Of a stretch of 64,000 bases of DNA, positions 18,701-27,512 are shown piece by piece. Made by a program: the position numbers and the translations under genes. Positions within the stretch are counted from its first letter, which is position 1, and every line of letters starts with the position of its first letter. Source of the DNA: Corynebacterium aurimucosum ATCC 700975 (GTDB lineage Bacteria; Actinomycetota; Actinomycetes; Mycobacteriales; Mycobacteriaceae); the NCBI RefSeq assembly GCF_000022905.1, contig NC_012590.1, positions 1,922,001 to 1,986,000 of the forward strand, given 5' to 3'. Below the pieces are notes generated by a model, which was not told where the DNA came from, made no database searches, and worked only from the letters and a program-made list of their open reading frames with translations.

Positions 18701-19504
18701 CTAGCGCGCCTGGCACTCCTCCCAGATGGCCGTGTTGCTCTCAGCCCACAGCGGCTTGCACCACTCACCAAAGTCACGGTCCGTGAGCGCCACCATGGCC
18801 CAGTCACCTGCCACCCACAGGTAGGTTCCGCTCATGCCGAAGTGGCCCACAGTATCGGCCGGCAAGCCACCCATCCACTGCTGCTTCTCGCCATGGATTT
18901 CAAAGCCCAGCCCCCACGTACAGTCTTTGAAGCTGCCATAGCCGGGAACGATGCCGCGTAGTCCAGGGAACTGAACGCTGCGCATTTCCTCCACCGTCGA
19001 AGGATCAAGCAGGCTGGGCGAATAGACCTCAGCAGCAAAGGCGGCGAGGTCCTCCACGCTGGAGACCAAACCGTGCCCGGCCGAGCCTTCCAAGGTAGTG
19101 GCCCGCATCCCCAGCGGGGCGCACACGCCTTCAGCAAGGTACTCGGAGAAGGGAATCTCGGTGGCCTTCTCCACTTCCTCGGCGGCCCATTCATAGCCTG
19201 CCGAGGAGTAGATGCGGCGCTCGCCGACGGGTTTTTGTTGCTCACGCGTATCAAAGCCCACGCCCGAGGCATGGGCTAAAAGATGGCGCAGCGTGGAGCC
19301 TTCAGGGCCTGCAGGCTGATCCAGCTCCACTGCCCCTTCTTCGACGGCCACCATCACCCCATAGGCGGCCACCAACTTGGTCACAGAGGCCACTGGGAAG
19401 CGGCGGGAGGTATCCCCCAGCTGCTCTACCACCTCGCCGCGGTGCAACAGGGCGGCAGCAACGGTATCGACTGGCCAGGACTCAAGAGAAGAAAAAGCGC
19501 TCAT
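18701..19504 (-). CDS. Serine hydrolase of the beta-lactamase/DD-peptidase family
   Basis: A 267-residue penicillin-binding-protein-like hydrolase. The catalytic tetrad motif is SVTK (Ser40, Lys43), the second motif is YSSAGYEW, and the third is HFGMSGT in place of KTG. LRHLLAHASGVGFD is the usual family sequence after motif 1. No signal peptide is visible, so it is probably cytoplasmic, like EstB-type esterases, rather than a wall enzyme. GGAG stands four bases before ATG 19504, overlapping a possible TAAGCT -10 box. Confidence 0.85.
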   Translation of the reverse strand: MSAFSSLESWPVDTVAAALLHRGEVVEQLGDTSRRFPVASVTKLVAAYGVMVAVEEGAVELDQPAGPEGSTLRHLLAHASGVGFDTREQQKPVGERRIYSSAGYEWAAEEVEKATEIPFSEYLAEGVCAPLGMRATTLEGSAGHGLVSSVEDLAAFAAEVYSPSLLDPSTVEEMRSVQFPGLRGIVPGYGSFKDCTWGLGFEIHGEKQQWMGGLPADTVGHFGMSGTYLWVAGDWAMVALTDRDFGEWCKPLWAESNTAIWEECQAR

Positions 19505-19514
19505 GCGCTCCAGC

Positions 19515-20162
19515 TTAACGAGGATCGCGCTCGCAGCCTACGCCGTCACCATCGCGGTCGAACTTGGAGCGGAAACCCGGCTCACCCGCATAGATCGGGC
19601 GGCCCAGCGCGTTCCACACATCCGCACAACGAGTGAAGGATGCCGGAGCCGGCTGCGGTGCCGGGGCGGGAGCGGGCTTGGACGCAGGCTTCGGAGCGGG
19701 AGCTGGTGCGGGAGCCGGAGCAGGTGCCGGAGCAGGAGCAGGTTGCGGAGCTGGTGCGGGAGCCGGAGCAGGTGCCGGCGGCGAAGGAATTAGACCCGGA
19801 AGCGGATTCGGGATGATGCGCTGCTGCACGGCCCAGTAGACACCGCCAGCAAGTGCCGCGAGGATGGCTGCGGAAATGCCCACGCCAAGAGCAATCTTTT
19901 CCCCCTGAGAGGACTGCTGGAACTCAGCATCATCTTCCTCGCTGGAAGAAGCAGAGCTCTGGTCAGAGGATTCAGCGTCCTCGATGGAGGATGCAGCATC
20001 CTGCTCGGAAGAGAGATCGGCACCAGCATCAGCGGCGGAGGAGTCAACAGAAGGAACCTCGACTCCCTGGACAGTAGACTCCGCTTGAGCAGGAACAACA
20101 GCGGATAAACAAAGAGAAACAGAGACAGAGGCGGCGAGAACCGCACGAGAGAACTTAGTCAT
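19515..20162 (-). CDS. Surface protein with Pro-Ala wall-spanning region and excalibur domain
   Basis: A 215-residue exported protein. Residues 1-28 form a signal peptide (AVLAASVSVSLCLSAVVPAQ, cleavage after AQA). A Ser/Asp/Glu-rich acidic region follows, then a second hydrophobic helix (KIALGVGISAAILAALAGG, about 90-110), a roughly 50-residue Pro-Ala repeat (PAPAPAP...), and a C-terminal excalibur domain whose core is FDRDGDGVGCERD, the calcium-binding DxDxDGxxCE motif. The Pro-Ala repeat would cross peptidoglycan. Overall it would be a membrane-anchored, wall-spanning protein with a Ca-binding head. The neighbouring repeat DNA is prone to length change. Confidence 0.8.
   Translation of the reverse strand: MTKFSRAVLAASVSVSLCLSAVVPAQAESTVQGVEVPSVDSSAADAGADLSSEQDAASSIEDAESSDQSSASSSEEDDAEFQQSSQGEKIALGVGISAAILAALAGGVYWAVQQRIIPNPLPGLIPSPPAPAPAPAPAPQPAPAPAPAPAPAPAPAPKPASKPAPAPAPQPAPASFTRCADVWNALGRPIYAGEPGFRSKFDRDGDGVGCERDPR
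19700..19778. repeat. Tandem Pro-Ala-coding repeat
   Basis: Two identical 31-base copies (19700-19730 and 19748-19778), offset by 48 bases, lie in a run of smaller 6- and 12-base units. They encode the PAPAPAP region of the excalibur protein and could change copy number by slippage. Confidence 0.7.
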
Positions 20163-20436
20163 AAAGATAAGTTATAGCCCGTGGTTCTTCCCCGCAGGAA
20201 ATTGCGCATCGAGATGGAACTGGAGTGCCCCCAACACTCACTTCGTTAACGGATGCCCCCGCCATGGCGATACACAAGATGTAGCGCATTGCGCCGCTGC
20301 ACTTCCCTATCACTCAAATCTCTTATGCGCCCTCTCAACGCGTTCCCGGCAGCACCCCCTCAGCGCTGCCTCTGAGAGCTGCACTGTGTGCTGGCTCTCG
20401 GCGACGCTCTCCCAACTCTGCCGGGCTTTACAGGAC

Positions 20437-22035
20437 CTACATCACGGTGGAAGGTTCCGCGGCCCCCTCCGTGGCGTTCACGGTGGGCTGCTCGTTAGCT
20501 GTCGGCGCAGCTGTTTCGGAGTATTGCTCCGCTGGGGTCTGCGTTGCCGGGGCTTGCGGATCCGCCGGGACATACGTGGCCTCGCTGTCCGGGGCGCTAT
20601 CAGTCGGCGTCGCCGGCTGACCTGCATCCGTCGGTTCCTGGCCCGTGGAATCAGTAACCAGCTCATCCTGCGGCGTGGTGTTCGGCGCAACCGATGGCTC
20701 AGACGGTTCCGCGGACTCGGAAGCTGCTTCTGAGTCCCCCATCCAGCGCGAAGGCGAAAGCCACCCGGCATCCACCCCATCCGGATTAGCGGAGGAGAGC
20801 AGCAGCAGGCCCACCACGCCGAGTCCAGCGATGAGCCCCGTGGTGGAGGCGCGCACGCGCCCGCCGAGTGTCCAGAAATACTGCCATTTGTTCTCCGGCT
20901 TGTCCGCGCGCCAGATGCCGCCCTTGTAATCATCTTCTTCCTCATCCTCGGATTCATCCGAGAACGCCGGGCGGCCGGGGCCATCATGCATGCTCTCCTC
21001 CGGCTCCTCGGCGGCATCCGCCACAGCTTCCGTAGCGATGACCTCCGTCTGCGCCTCAGCCGCGCTATCCGACGTCGCGCTGTGCTGCGAGGACGAATCA
21101 GTACCTGCCGCCGGCATGACGGTGGTGGGGGTGCTGGCATCAAGGGGGTCGGCATCAGGGGCGTCGTCAAGCACCTGCGGGGCATCGCCCGGCAAGCCCT
21201 CCGCGGTGGGCAGCTTATATAGATCCCAGAAGGAGGACAGCAGGGCTGAGCGGATAGCGCGCTCCACCGCCCACTGGCGGGCGGGGTTCACCTGCACCAA
21301 GACGCGATACTGTACCTGCCAGGGCTGACCAGCCGCAGTGGGTGCGGTAAGCCCGGTAGCGGGTAGGACGTCGAGCTCGCCAGCTACATCCGCGCGGATT
21401 TCCGGGGCATCGAGGGCGTGCTGGGAAATCTTCTCCACCTGCTCGGTGATTTCCGGCAAAGAATCGCCCTCATGGACCGGGATGGCGATATCCACCACCG
21501 CACGGGACCACTCTTGGGAGAAGTTCGTGACCACGCCCGCAGAACCATTGGGCACCATGACGACTTCGCCGGTGGGCGTGCGCACCGTCGTCGTACGCAG
21601 AGTCAGCGATACAACGGTGCCTTCCACGCCCGTCACGCCGTCGAAGCTGACGTAGTCACCCACACCGAACTGCTTTTCCGACAGGATGAAGAAGCCTGCG
21701 AGGAAATCACCGATGATGGACTGCGCACCGAAACCAACGGCGGCCGAGACAACGGTAGCCGGAATCGCCGCCCCAAGGGGCGGCACCCCAAGGTTGGACA
21801 GCGCAGCCAGCACAAGCAGGAAGTACGCCACCGCCTGCGCCACGTACACCAACGCCCCAGCGAGAGCTAGGCGCGCTTTGGTGGATTCTTGATTCTCATC
21901 CAGACGGGACTCAATAACCCGCACAGCCAGCCGGCCGATACGCGGGATGAGAATGCCCAACAGAAGCATTCCCAACAGCGGCAAGCCATGGTCTACGATG
22001 GCCTGCCATATGGTGAACATGTAGTACTTCAGCAT
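20437..22035 (-). CDS. mscCG: Mechanosensitive channel, MscCG-like (putative glutamate exporter)
   Basis: A 532-residue MscS-type channel. The N-terminal part has three membrane helices, with pore helix AAIPATVVSAAVGFGAQSII and the MscS beta-domain (QFGVGDYVSFDGVTGVEGTV, VMVPNGSAGVVTNFSQEWSR). After about residue 280 there is a long Ala/Asp/Glu-rich extension. It contains a fourth hydrophobic helix (TGLIAGLGVVGLLLLSSA, about 415) and an extracytoplasmic Pro/Thr/Glu-rich tail. This length and layout match C. glutamicum MscCG (533 residues), the channel that releases glutamate under membrane tension. A palindrome precedes the gene, which sits behind the substrate-binding lipoprotein gene. Confidence 0.88.
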   Translation of the reverse strand: MLKYYMFTIWQAIVDHGLPLLGMLLLGILIPRIGRLAVRVIESRLDENQESTKARLALAGALVYVAQAVAYFLLVLAALSNLGVPPLGAAIPATVVSAAVGFGAQSIIGDFLAGFFILSEKQFGVGDYVSFDGVTGVEGTVVSLTLRTTTVRTPTGEVVMVPNGSAGVVTNFSQEWSRAVVDIAIPVHEGDSLPEITEQVEKISQHALDAPEIRADVAGELDVLPATGLTAPTAAGQPWQVQYRVLVQVNPARQWAVERAIRSALLSSFWDLYKLPTAEGLPGDAPQVLDDAPDADPLDASTPTTVMPAAGTDSSSQHSATSDSAAEAQTEVIATEAVADAAEEPEESMHDGPGRPAFSDESEDEEEDDYKGGIWRADKPENKWQYFWTLGGRVRASTTGLIAGLGVVGLLLLSSANPDGVDAGWLSPSRWMGDSEAASESAEPSEPSVAPNTTPQDELVTDSTGQEPTDAGQPATPTDSAPDSEATYVPADPQAPATQTPAEQYSETAAPTANEQPTVNATEGAAEPSTVM

Positions 22036-22049
22036 TCCGCCGAGGTTAC

Positions 22050-22066
22050 TCTGTCAGCCTGACAGA
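22050..22066. promoter_or_regulatory. Perfect 8-bp palindrome just upstream of mscCG
   Basis: TCTGTCAG, one base, CTGACAGA. It ends 14 bases before the mscCG start codon (22035) and 12 bases after the stop of the upstream gene. It could be an operator, or a hairpin that limits readthrough or translation of mscCG. Confidence 0.45.
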
Positions 22067-22078
22067 ACCCTTGGAGCT

Positions 22079-23677
22079 TTAAGCGCGGTGGATGAGATAG
22101 TAGTTCGGGGTGGGCTTCCACGTGAAGCCGGCGGGGACGATGTCTGCGCTGTAGGCGGTATAAGCCTTCGTCGTCCACAGCGGGATGGCCGGCATCTTCT
22201 CTAGCAGCAAGCTCTGCGCTTCGGTGTAGTACTTCTGGGCTTCCTCGTGGTCTTGTACTTGGCCAGCCTTTTCCAGCAGCTTATCGTATTCGCGGCTGCT
22301 GAAGCCGGACTCGTTTTCTGAGGAAAAAGAGGCATACAAGGGAACCAAGAAGGTCGATTCCTCCGGGAACTCCGCCTGCCAGATCGTGCGGAAGGCCCCG
22401 GTGATGTGGCGGGCAGTAACCTCTTTGCGTAGCTCCTTCAAAGTCGCGAACTCTTGGCCCTCCGCGGGAATACCGAGGGTATCCCTCAACTGTTTCGCCA
22501 CCGCGTCAATCCACGTCTTGTGGCCGCCATCGGCGTTATAGCCAATGCTGAATGTGCCCTCGAAGGGGTCCAGCTTTTCTGCTTCTTCCCACAACTCGCG
22601 GGCCTCCTCCGGCTGGTAGGTCAGCACGTCGGCTCCCTCCGGGGCGGGTGGGGTGGAGCCAAAGAGCGGCGCGACGAAGCTGGTGGCAGGAAGCACCCTG
22701 TCGTGGAAGACTTCCCGAGCAATTTCTTCTCGGTCCACCGCCATGGACAAGGCACGGCGGCGCAGGCGCCCCGCCTCACCGCGGAAATTCGCGTCATTGG
22801 CAGGGATGGTGATTTCCATGATGGAGCCACCTGGCGTAGTCAGCGCACGCTCCCCCAGTTCCTTTTCGAAGCTGCCGAGTCTCTCCGACGGGATGCGCGT
22901 GAGCACATCCAGACGGCCTTCGACGAGATCCTTATAAGCCTGCTCCTCCGAGGAGTAGACAACGAACTTGATTCCCTCATTGTGCGGCTTGCGCGGGCCT
23001 GTATAGCGCGGGTTCGGCACGAGGGTCACTGCCTTCTCGCGCTCCCAGGAGGCCAGCATGTAGGGCCCGCTGCCGATGGGCTCCATTCCGCGCTCGCTCA
23101 ACTTGTCTTTGTCTTCGGAACGCATGGGGAAGAAGGCCGAATAGCCCAGCCTCTCCAGGAATCCCGCCGTTGGGCGTGAGAGTTCAATGCGGAAGGACTC
23201 CTGCCCCGTGACCGTCAGACCGCGCATGGTTTTCTGGCCCTCATGGAATCCCAGAATCGGCTCAAATTGGTGCGCCGAGAGCAGCGACTGGCTTACCGCG
23301 GTATTCCACGTATCGACGAAGTCCTTAGCGGTGACGTTGGAGCCATCGGAGAATATTGCGTCCTCACGGATCACCACGTCATAGGTGGTGTCATCGACCT
23401 GCGTGATGGATTCCGCCATGTCATAGTGGGTATCACCATCTTCATCCAGATACACCAATCCGGAATACACCAGGTTGATGATGGTCTGCCCCGGCACATC
23501 GTTGGAATCAGCCGGAATGAGGGTGCGTTGCGGCTCTGAAATATCAGTGGTGATGAGGTCTAAGCCTGAGGTATCAACGCTGCCAGGCTCCGAGGTACAG
23601 CCCACCACCGTGGGTGCCACTGCCCCCGACACCGCTAGCATCCCCAGCAGGCCCAGAAAAGAACGCCTCGACGTCAC
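22079..23677 (-). CDS. Family 5 ABC substrate-binding lipoprotein (peptide/nickel type), Tat signal
   Basis: A 532-residue extracellular solute-binding protein of the OppA/DppA family. The N-terminus TSRRSFLGLLGMLAVSG is a Tat-type twin-Arg signal, followed by a lipobox (VVGC, Cys27) that would anchor it to the membrane. Family segments include YDVVIREDAIFSDGSNVTAKDFVDTW split over residues 95-125 (DGxxxTAxDV-type pattern). No permease or ATPase genes are next to it, so it is an orphan binding protein or uses a transporter elsewhere. It may be cotranscribed with mscCG 44 bases downstream. Confidence 0.88.
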   Translation of the reverse strand: MTSRRSFLGLLGMLAVSGAVAPTVVGCTSEPGSVDTSGLDLITTDISEPQRTLIPADSNDVPGQTIINLVYSGLVYLDEDGDTHYDMAESITQVDDTTYDVVIREDAIFSDGSNVTAKDFVDTWNTAVSQSLLSAHQFEPILGFHEGQKTMRGLTVTGQESFRIELSRPTAGFLERLGYSAFFPMRSEDKDKLSERGMEPIGSGPYMLASWEREKAVTLVPNPRYTGPRKPHNEGIKFVVYSSEEQAYKDLVEGRLDVLTRIPSERLGSFEKELGERALTTPGGSIMEITIPANDANFRGEAGRLRRRALSMAVDREEIAREVFHDRVLPATSFVAPLFGSTPPAPEGADVLTYQPEEARELWEEAEKLDPFEGTFSIGYNADGGHKTWIDAVAKQLRDTLGIPAEGQEFATLKELRKEVTARHITGAFRTIWQAEFPEESTFLVPLYASFSSENESGFSSREYDKLLEKAGQVQDHEEAQKYYTEAQSLLLEKMPAIPLWTTKAYTAYSADIVPAGFTWKPTPNYYLIHRA

Positions 23678-23715
23678 GCGTTCATCACCTCACTTTCACC
23701 CATACTTTAGAGGCT

Positions 23716-24789
23716 CTATTCATCCCTCTTTTCATAGCGGCGCATGAGCCTTTCCACCAGTTCATCGGTGAGCTGGTCATCGGCCAAAATGCGGTCCAGA
23801 AGCTCGCGCGGTGAGGGCTCATCGGCGCTCGGGGTTTCATAGGAGTCACCGCTTAAATCCACGCCGAAATCGGGGGTTTCCGCCTCCGCGGTGGCTGGCT
23901 CCATCATCTCTGACATCTCCGCCACTTCCTCATTGAAGGAATCAAGGAACTCGTTGGCGTCGATAGCCGCTTCCGCGCGGCGCTTTCCGGCGCGCACTTC
24001 GCGCTCAATACGGCGCTGCAGCGCCTTCTCCATTTGGTTGTGGCGCCAGGAGCGGAGTTTGGTGGGCTCTAGGCGACGCCCCACGGCCCTGCCCTTACTC
24101 TCCGCCTTGCGCGCCATTACCATGACGTAGGCCGCGGTGTCATTGACCGGCGCCCACTCCTGGCGGGCGGGCACGCGCCATCCGGCCCAAATACCCAGCA
24201 TCGTCATCACGAAAGAGACGACGGGGCCCAGAATGACTCCCCAGGCCAAGTATCCGGCGGAGTCCGCACCCAGCACCACCAGGGCACAAGCCACCGCGGG
24301 GATCACGGTGGGGGTGTTATCCCCGAAGACGGCGGGCTCACGGCCCATGGCGATATCACGAATCATGGATCCGCCCGTGGCCGTGAACACGCCCATCATG
24401 ATGCAGGGAATCAACGGCAGGCCATAGGCAATGGCCTTGAGCGCGCCTGTCGACGCCCACAGCGCCGAGACCACCGCATCCCCATGGGATTGCACGTAGT
24501 CCCACGTCTTGCCTTTGAAGTAGACGAAGCGGGCGATGATGGCACCAGTAAAAGCCAGATAGAGGTACTCCGGCTGGCTCATCGCGGCGACGGTGCCGCG
24601 GTTGATGAGCACGTCACGGATCATGCCGCCGCCGAGGGAGGAGAACATCGCGATGAAGAAGAAACCCACGATGTCATAGCCACGCTGGCGGGCCATGGTT
24701 CCGCCGATCATGCCCATGAGGAGGACACCAATGATGTCGGACCAGTAGTACAGCGACTCGATCAATGGGTCCATCTCGACAACGCTCAT
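23716..24789 (-). CDS. TRIC-like/UPF0126 membrane protein
   Basis: A 357-residue protein. Residues 1-200 hold seven membrane helices in two repeats, with the glycine-rich signatures SSLGGGMIRDVLINRG and TGGSMIRDIAMGREPAVF at matching positions, as in bacterial TRIC cation channels (formerly UPF0126/YadS). The remaining 150 residues are a charged cytoplasmic tail rich in Glu and Arg, unusual for the family. I prefer the ATG at 24789 because TACGAT lies 7 bases upstream (leaderless); an ATG three codons earlier (24798) is possible. It would be a monovalent cation channel. Confidence 0.83.
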   Translation of the reverse strand: MSVVEMDPLIESLYYWSDIIGVLLMGMIGGTMARQRGYDIVGFFFIAMFSSLGGGMIRDVLINRGTVAAMSQPEYLYLAFTGAIIARFVYFKGKTWDYVQSHGDAVVSALWASTGALKAIAYGLPLIPCIMMGVFTATGGSMIRDIAMGREPAVFGDNTPTVIPAVACALVVLGADSAGYLAWGVILGPVVSFVMTMLGIWAGWRVPARQEWAPVNDTAAYVMVMARKAESKGRAVGRRLEPTKLRSWRHNQMEKALQRRIEREVRAGKRRAEAAIDANEFLDSFNEEVAEMSEMMEPATAEAETPDFGVDLSGDSYETPSADEPSPRELLDRILADDQLTDELVERLMRRYEKRDE

Positions 24790-24820
24790 GGTGGTCATCG
24801 TATCGGGTGCGAAGCAAAAG

Positions 24821-24894
24821 TGGGGCCACCGGGGCTCGAACCCGGGACCAACGGATTATGAGTCCGTAGCTCTAACCGACTGAGCTATAGCCCC
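24821..24894 (-). tRNA. tRNA with CAT anticodon (elongator Met or lysidine-modified Ile2)
   Basis: A full cloverleaf on the minus strand: acceptor GGGGCTA/TGGCCCC, D-arm TAGCTCAGTCGGTTAGAGC, anticodon stem ACGGA/TCCGT with loop CTCATAA, T-arm CCGGGTTCGAGCCCCGG. No encoded CCA. The loop CTCATAA occurs in both Met and Ile2 tRNAs and I cannot separate them safely. It marks the left boundary of the accessory region. Confidence 0.92.
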
Positions 24895-25130
24895 GCGTAT
24901 TCCCTGCCTGATGAGAGCACCAGTACTCAACCAGCACACAATACAAACAGCGAATCCGCTCCCAGCAACATTAATCGGCAGGCCCGGAAAACGGCAATTT
25001 AGGCCCCTGAAATCGCTGTCTGACCTTCAGCAGCGATCTTCCGGTCTTTCCACCGCCACGACGAAGCCATGGCACGCTTCTGCTCACTTTGGCCGGGCTG
25101 GGCTCTAGGACGCTGGGTAAGTTGCCAGGC

Positions 25131-25556
25131 TTAGTCCTTCTTTTTCATTTTCCTAGCTTGCCTGCGCTCGCGCCTCCGAGCGCGCTTTGCTTTGCGGATG
25201 TCCACGACCCAACGCGGAACAAATGGCCATGGAAGCGGAATCCCGAACGCGCCTGTAAACCCAATCGCCCCAATGATGAAAGCAGCAATGAGAGGGATAA
25301 ACAGCACCGTTTCGACCGGCTCTGGGAGGCCCATATTTGCGACTAGCCCTGTGGCACCGGCAGCGCCCATAATTAGCGTGCCATAAGGATAAATGAAGAG
25401 CACGCCATCACTTTCGGCGCCTTCCGAATCGGCTGTGTCATACCATCTTTCTGATCTGGGAGTTTTTCGCACGCCCCGGATGTAGTAGGTCCAATAAAGG
25501 GCCATGACAATCACTAACCCGAAACATACGAGCAGCTCAGTACTATCCCCGCCCAT
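25131..25556 (-). CDS. 3-TM membrane protein with basic tail (copy A of a duplicated pair)
   Basis: A 141-residue membrane protein of unknown function. It has predicted helices at about 7-27 (LLVCFGLVIVMALYWTYYI), 52-74 (VLFIYPYGTLIMGAAGATGL) and 82-108, then PFVPRWVVDIRKAKRARRRE, a strongly basic cytoplasmic tail. A close paralogue of identical length is at 34,861-35,286. It is divergent from an AAA ATPase gene, and the same pairing is found (ATPase decayed) at the second copy. The two-gene layout suggests that it acts with the ATPase, possibly as a membrane effector of a defence module. That is inference; no family was recognised. Confidence 0.75.
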   Translation of the reverse strand: MGGDSTELLVCFGLVIVMALYWTYYIRGVRKTPRSERWYDTADSEGAESDGVLFIYPYGTLIMGAAGATGLVANMGLPEPVETVLFIPLIAAFIIGAIGFTGAFGIPLPWPFVPRWVVDIRKAKRARRRERRQARKMKKKD

Positions 25557-25682
25557 AAGACGTGACCTCCTGTAGTTACTTTTGCAGCGTGTACTAAAAC
25601 GCTACCAGCGTTCGCTGGAGTAAAACACAGGAAAACGAATCTTGAGCGCCCGAACCTTGGACCGATTTATATCGTGAGCTTG

Positions 25683-25688
25683 TAATCT
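25683..25688 (+). promoter_or_regulatory. Candidate -10 box for leaderless ATPase transcript
   Basis: TAATCT with a 7-base gap to ATG 25696. In the decayed second copy, the matching bases read GAAGCC and the start is CTG, so both promoter and start are lost there. Confidence 0.4.
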
Positions 25689-25695
25689 TGCGACC

Positions 25696-27030
25696 ATGAG
25701 GCTCCTTTCCTTTAGCGTGTCCAACTTCCGCAGCATCCGCGCCACGCAGACGCTTTCGCTGTACCACCATTGGCAGCACTCCACCGCGCCGGAGGAAGGA
25801 TGGGCACAGGTCAGCGAGCCCACCACCGTACTCATCGGCCCCACGGCGTCGGGAAAGAGCAGCGTCCTCAATGCCCTCGCCTTCGCTCTGCTCGCCATCG
25901 AATCCTCCGCCACCACCTGGCTTGCCGACGCCCCACCCAACCAGCTCCCCCACGCCCCGTACCGCCTGGATCCTCGCACGCAGCGCCTGCCCAGCACCTT
26001 CGAGCTGGATTTTGAGCTCGATGGCGTGCGCTACCTCTATGGATTCCAGTGGAGTTTCACCGGTGTGCACGCCGAATGGCTCAGCCGCGTGCCATCGACG
26101 AGGTGGAGCCCCTGCTTCGTGCGGACCCGCGGTGAGGAGGTGCAATGGACGCGTTCCTTTATGGATACGGGGGATGTAGCCAAGCTCGGCCCCGTTACGG
26201 ACACCGAGCTGATCCTCTCCGCCGGCCTGCGCGATGGCCACCCGGTCCTCGCACCGCTGGCCCGTGCCCTGGTGCACGACGTGGCCTACCTGCCGCACGG
26301 GCACTCTTCCATCAGCACGTCCTCACGCATCACCACCCTCATCCGGACTGGCAAGCTGCACCTGCATGAGGCTGCCGCGCTGCTGCGCGCGGCCGATTCG
26401 GGAATCCACTCCGTGCGGCTGAACCAGGACCACATCCCGGAGCACGTCTTCCGCCAGATGCGCCCGGTCATTAACGCACTCAGCCGCAGCAACGCACGGC
26501 TCCGCCGCCCCGACGAGTTCAGCGCTTACTCCGATGCGGAGATTGAATCCCTGCTGCACGCCATCATCGTGGAGCACAAAGTTGGTGACTCCTACTACTC
26601 GCTGAAGCTGACTGATGAATCCGGCGGCACGCAGAACTGGATGGCCACCGCTCCCCTGGTGCTCGATACCCTGCGCCGCGGCGGGATCCTGGTGGCCGAT
26701 GAACTAGATTCCGCCCTGCGCCCAGCACTCCTCGACTTCATCATCCAGGCCTTCCGCGAGCCAAGCATCAACGTCAACGGCGCGCAGCTCATCTTTGCTT
26801 CCCACACCTTCAGCGCCCTCGAACGCGCCGGCGAGCTAGGCCTGCGCCCGGAAAGCTTCTGGTCCGTGGAGAAGACCGCCGCCGGCGAATCAGAACTGCA
26901 CAACCTCAGCAACACATCCATATCACTGGACAACCCCGACGCCACCCACCGCTTCCTGCGCGAGCGCTACGGCACCGCCTCCCGGGAGGCGCTGACTGCG
27001 CTGCGGGAGCTTGTCACGGACGGTGCATGA
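25696..27030 (+). CDS. AAA family ATPase (RecF/AbiL/RloA-like)
   Basis: A 444-residue ABC/SMC-type ATPase of the AAA_15/AAA_21 kind seen in abortive-infection genes. The N-terminus MRLLSFSVSNFRSI is typical, Walker A is GPTASGKSS (48-56), the Walker B and D-loop region is ILVADELDSALRP (about 330-343), and the switch His is IFASHTF. Such proteins often pair with RloB or another toxin encoded next to them; none is present downstream. Its divergent neighbour is the 3-TM membrane protein, and the pair is duplicated at 34.9-35.6 kb. Probable role: ATP-driven sensor of a defence system. GC and codon use resemble the core. Confidence 0.8.
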   Translation: MRLLSFSVSNFRSIRATQTLSLYHHWQHSTAPEEGWAQVSEPTTVLIGPTASGKSSVLNALAFALLAIESSATTWLADAPPNQLPHAPYRLDPRTQRLPSTFELDFELDGVRYLYGFQWSFTGVHAEWLSRVPSTRWSPCFVRTRGEEVQWTRSFMDTGDVAKLGPVTDTELILSAGLRDGHPVLAPLARALVHDVAYLPHGHSSISTSSRITTLIRTGKLHLHEAAALLRAADSGIHSVRLNQDHIPEHVFRQMRPVINALSRSNARLRRPDEFSAYSDAEIESLLHAIIVEHKVGDSYYSLKLTDESGGTQNWMATAPLVLDTLRRGGILVADELDSALRPALLDFIIQAFREPSINVNGAQLIFASHTFSALERAGELGLRPESFWSVEKTAAGESELHNLSNTSISLDNPDATHRFLRERYGTASREALTALRELVTDGA

Positions 27031-27059
27031 AAGGGGCGGGCGCTTAACAACGACTCCCC

Positions 27060-27494
27060 TCAGAACAAATGCGCATTCTCCTCCTCAAATGCACGCCATT
27101 CCTGGAATGCCTTCACGCGTTCCTCAGCGCGTTGGCGCTTCAGCTGCAGTACATCCTCACGCTTAAACCGCGTATGCGTTCCGCGCTTGTGGGTAGCTAT
27201 CTTTCCTTCCCTTGCCCATTTCATGAGCGTTGGGCGCGAAACGCCTAACAACTCGGCGGCTACCGTGCTGGTGAGCTCCTCAGGAATGCGAGAGATTGTA
27301 ACTTCCCCTCGCTGCGCAACGGACGTCAAGACCTGAGAAATCAATCGTTGAACATCACTCGACAACGGGACCGGGCGCCCGTGCTCATCTGCCACGCGAA
27401 TGCTCGCTGTCTCGAGAGACTGCAGTGACTTCAATTCTTCGAGAGTAGTTTCTTCGATCATGAGCCGATCGTTGATAGGCGTAGAGGAAGTCAT
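27060..27494 (-). CDS. Excisionase-family HTH protein (orphan antitoxin-like regulator)
   Basis: A 144-residue DNA-binding protein. Residues 75-115 give ELTSTVAAELLGVSRPTLMK then WAREGKIATHKRGTHTRFKR, the winged HTH_17/excisionase pattern. A Lys/Glu-rich helix follows (VLQLKRQRAEERVKAFQ). This type commonly pairs with a PIN-domain toxin gene directly downstream. Here the next gene is the convergent ATPase 29 bases away, so the toxin is missing or the protein acts as a solo regulator. ATG 27494 is preferred to longer frames. The promoter has paired direct repeats that look like an autoregulatory operator. Confidence 0.75.
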   Translation of the reverse strand: MTSSTPINDRLMIEETTLEELKSLQSLETASIRVADEHGRPVPLSSDVQRLISQVLTSVAQRGEVTISRIPEELTSTVAAELLGVSRPTLMKWAREGKIATHKRGTHTRFKREDVLQLKRQRAEERVKAFQEWRAFEEENAHLF

Positions 27495-27512
27495 CAGCGC
27501 CCCTTTCCCAGC

